Below, one piece after another: positions 5,121 through 5,240 of a DNA stretch of 5,240 bases. The position numbers were made by a program, and so were the translations under genes. Under the pieces are notes generated by a model that had not been told where the DNA came from, did no database searches, and worked only from the letters and a program-made list of their open reading frames with translations. Position 1 is the stretch's first letter. The number at the start of each line of letters is the position of its first letter. The stretch comes from JBGTKH01 sp041744735 (GTDB lineage: Bacteria > Planctomycetota > Planctomycetia > Pirellulales > Pirellulaceae), in assembly GCA_041744735.1 (NCBI GenBank), contig JBGTKH010000014.1, forward strand, positions 1 to 5,240, written 5' to 3'.

Positions 5121-5240
5121 ACCCGATTCTCACTCACCAATTCGACAACGGTTTAGCACTGGTGGCCGAGCCAATGGCTTGGCTTGAATCTGTGGCTTTC
5201 ATGATTCTGGTGCCGGCCGGGTGTGCACGCGAACCCGCGG
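5114..5240 (+). CDS. M16-family (insulinase/processing peptidase-like) protein, N-terminal fragment
   Basis: Only the first 42 residues are in the window; the frame is open at the right edge. The pattern HQFDNGLALVAEPM (8-21), then SVAFMILVPAG (26-36) and a following EPA, matches the first two strands of M16 zinc peptidases, which begin with a polar NGL turn, a strand and a hydrophobic strand ending in a Gly turn. The catalytic HxxEH motif would lie beyond the edge, so an active peptidase cannot be told from an inactive M16 partner subunit. The GTG at 5114 is the only usable start: going upstream in frame there is no ATG, GTG or TTG before a TAA at 5060. No Shine-Dalgarno is present, and the start lies in the right arm of the inverted repeat. 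Confidence 0.8.
   Translation, partial: MTHPILTHQFDNGLALVAEPMAWLESVAFMILVPAGCAREPA

Overview
The window reads as chromosomal DNA of a planctomycete, probably a Pirellulales-like member of the PVC group. The pointers are moderately high GC, weak or missing Shine-Dalgarno sites, the gene families present, and intergenic spaces filled with hairpin repeats and 7-bp tandem repeats. The assignment is inferred from recognised families, not from a database search.

The minus strand from 3935 down to 116 carries a compact four-gene operon for high-affinity metal uptake (ABC cluster 9: Mn/Fe/Zn). In order it encodes a periplasmic metal-binding protein (3935-3036), an unrecognised membrane-anchored 164-residue protein (3023-2529), the ATPase (2539-1748, overlapping its upstream neighbour by 11 bp), and a permease whose C-terminus carries a complete DtxR/MntR-type metalloregulator (1699-116). 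This permease-repressor fusion has the architecture of chlamydial YtgCR, in which the C-terminal part is cleaved off as an iron-dependent repressor. A perfect 18-bp palindrome lies just upstream of the first gene's ribosome binding site and is a good candidate operator. The system may therefore be self-contained: transporter, sensor and repressor in one transcript, with the operator at its head. No separate repressor and no second permease are visible.

The left edge (63-133, plus strand) looks like the 3' end of a group II intron, domains V and VI. Its last bases form the 3' end of the fusion gene read on the opposite strand, so the last five codons and the stop lie in intron-like sequence. 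A nine-unit heptad repeat array (1705-1767) covers the ATPase stop codon and nearly all of the leader of the fusion gene.

The gap right of the operon (3936-4362) holds the operator, an 84-bp double-hairpin element of REP/BIME type, a short direct repeat and a loose inverted repeat. A plus-strand GNAT acetyltransferase follows (4363-4920). A long imperfect inverted repeat built of GGGTCGA-type heptads (4915-5120) fills the space up to the start of an M16-family peptidase-like gene (5114 to the window edge, partial).
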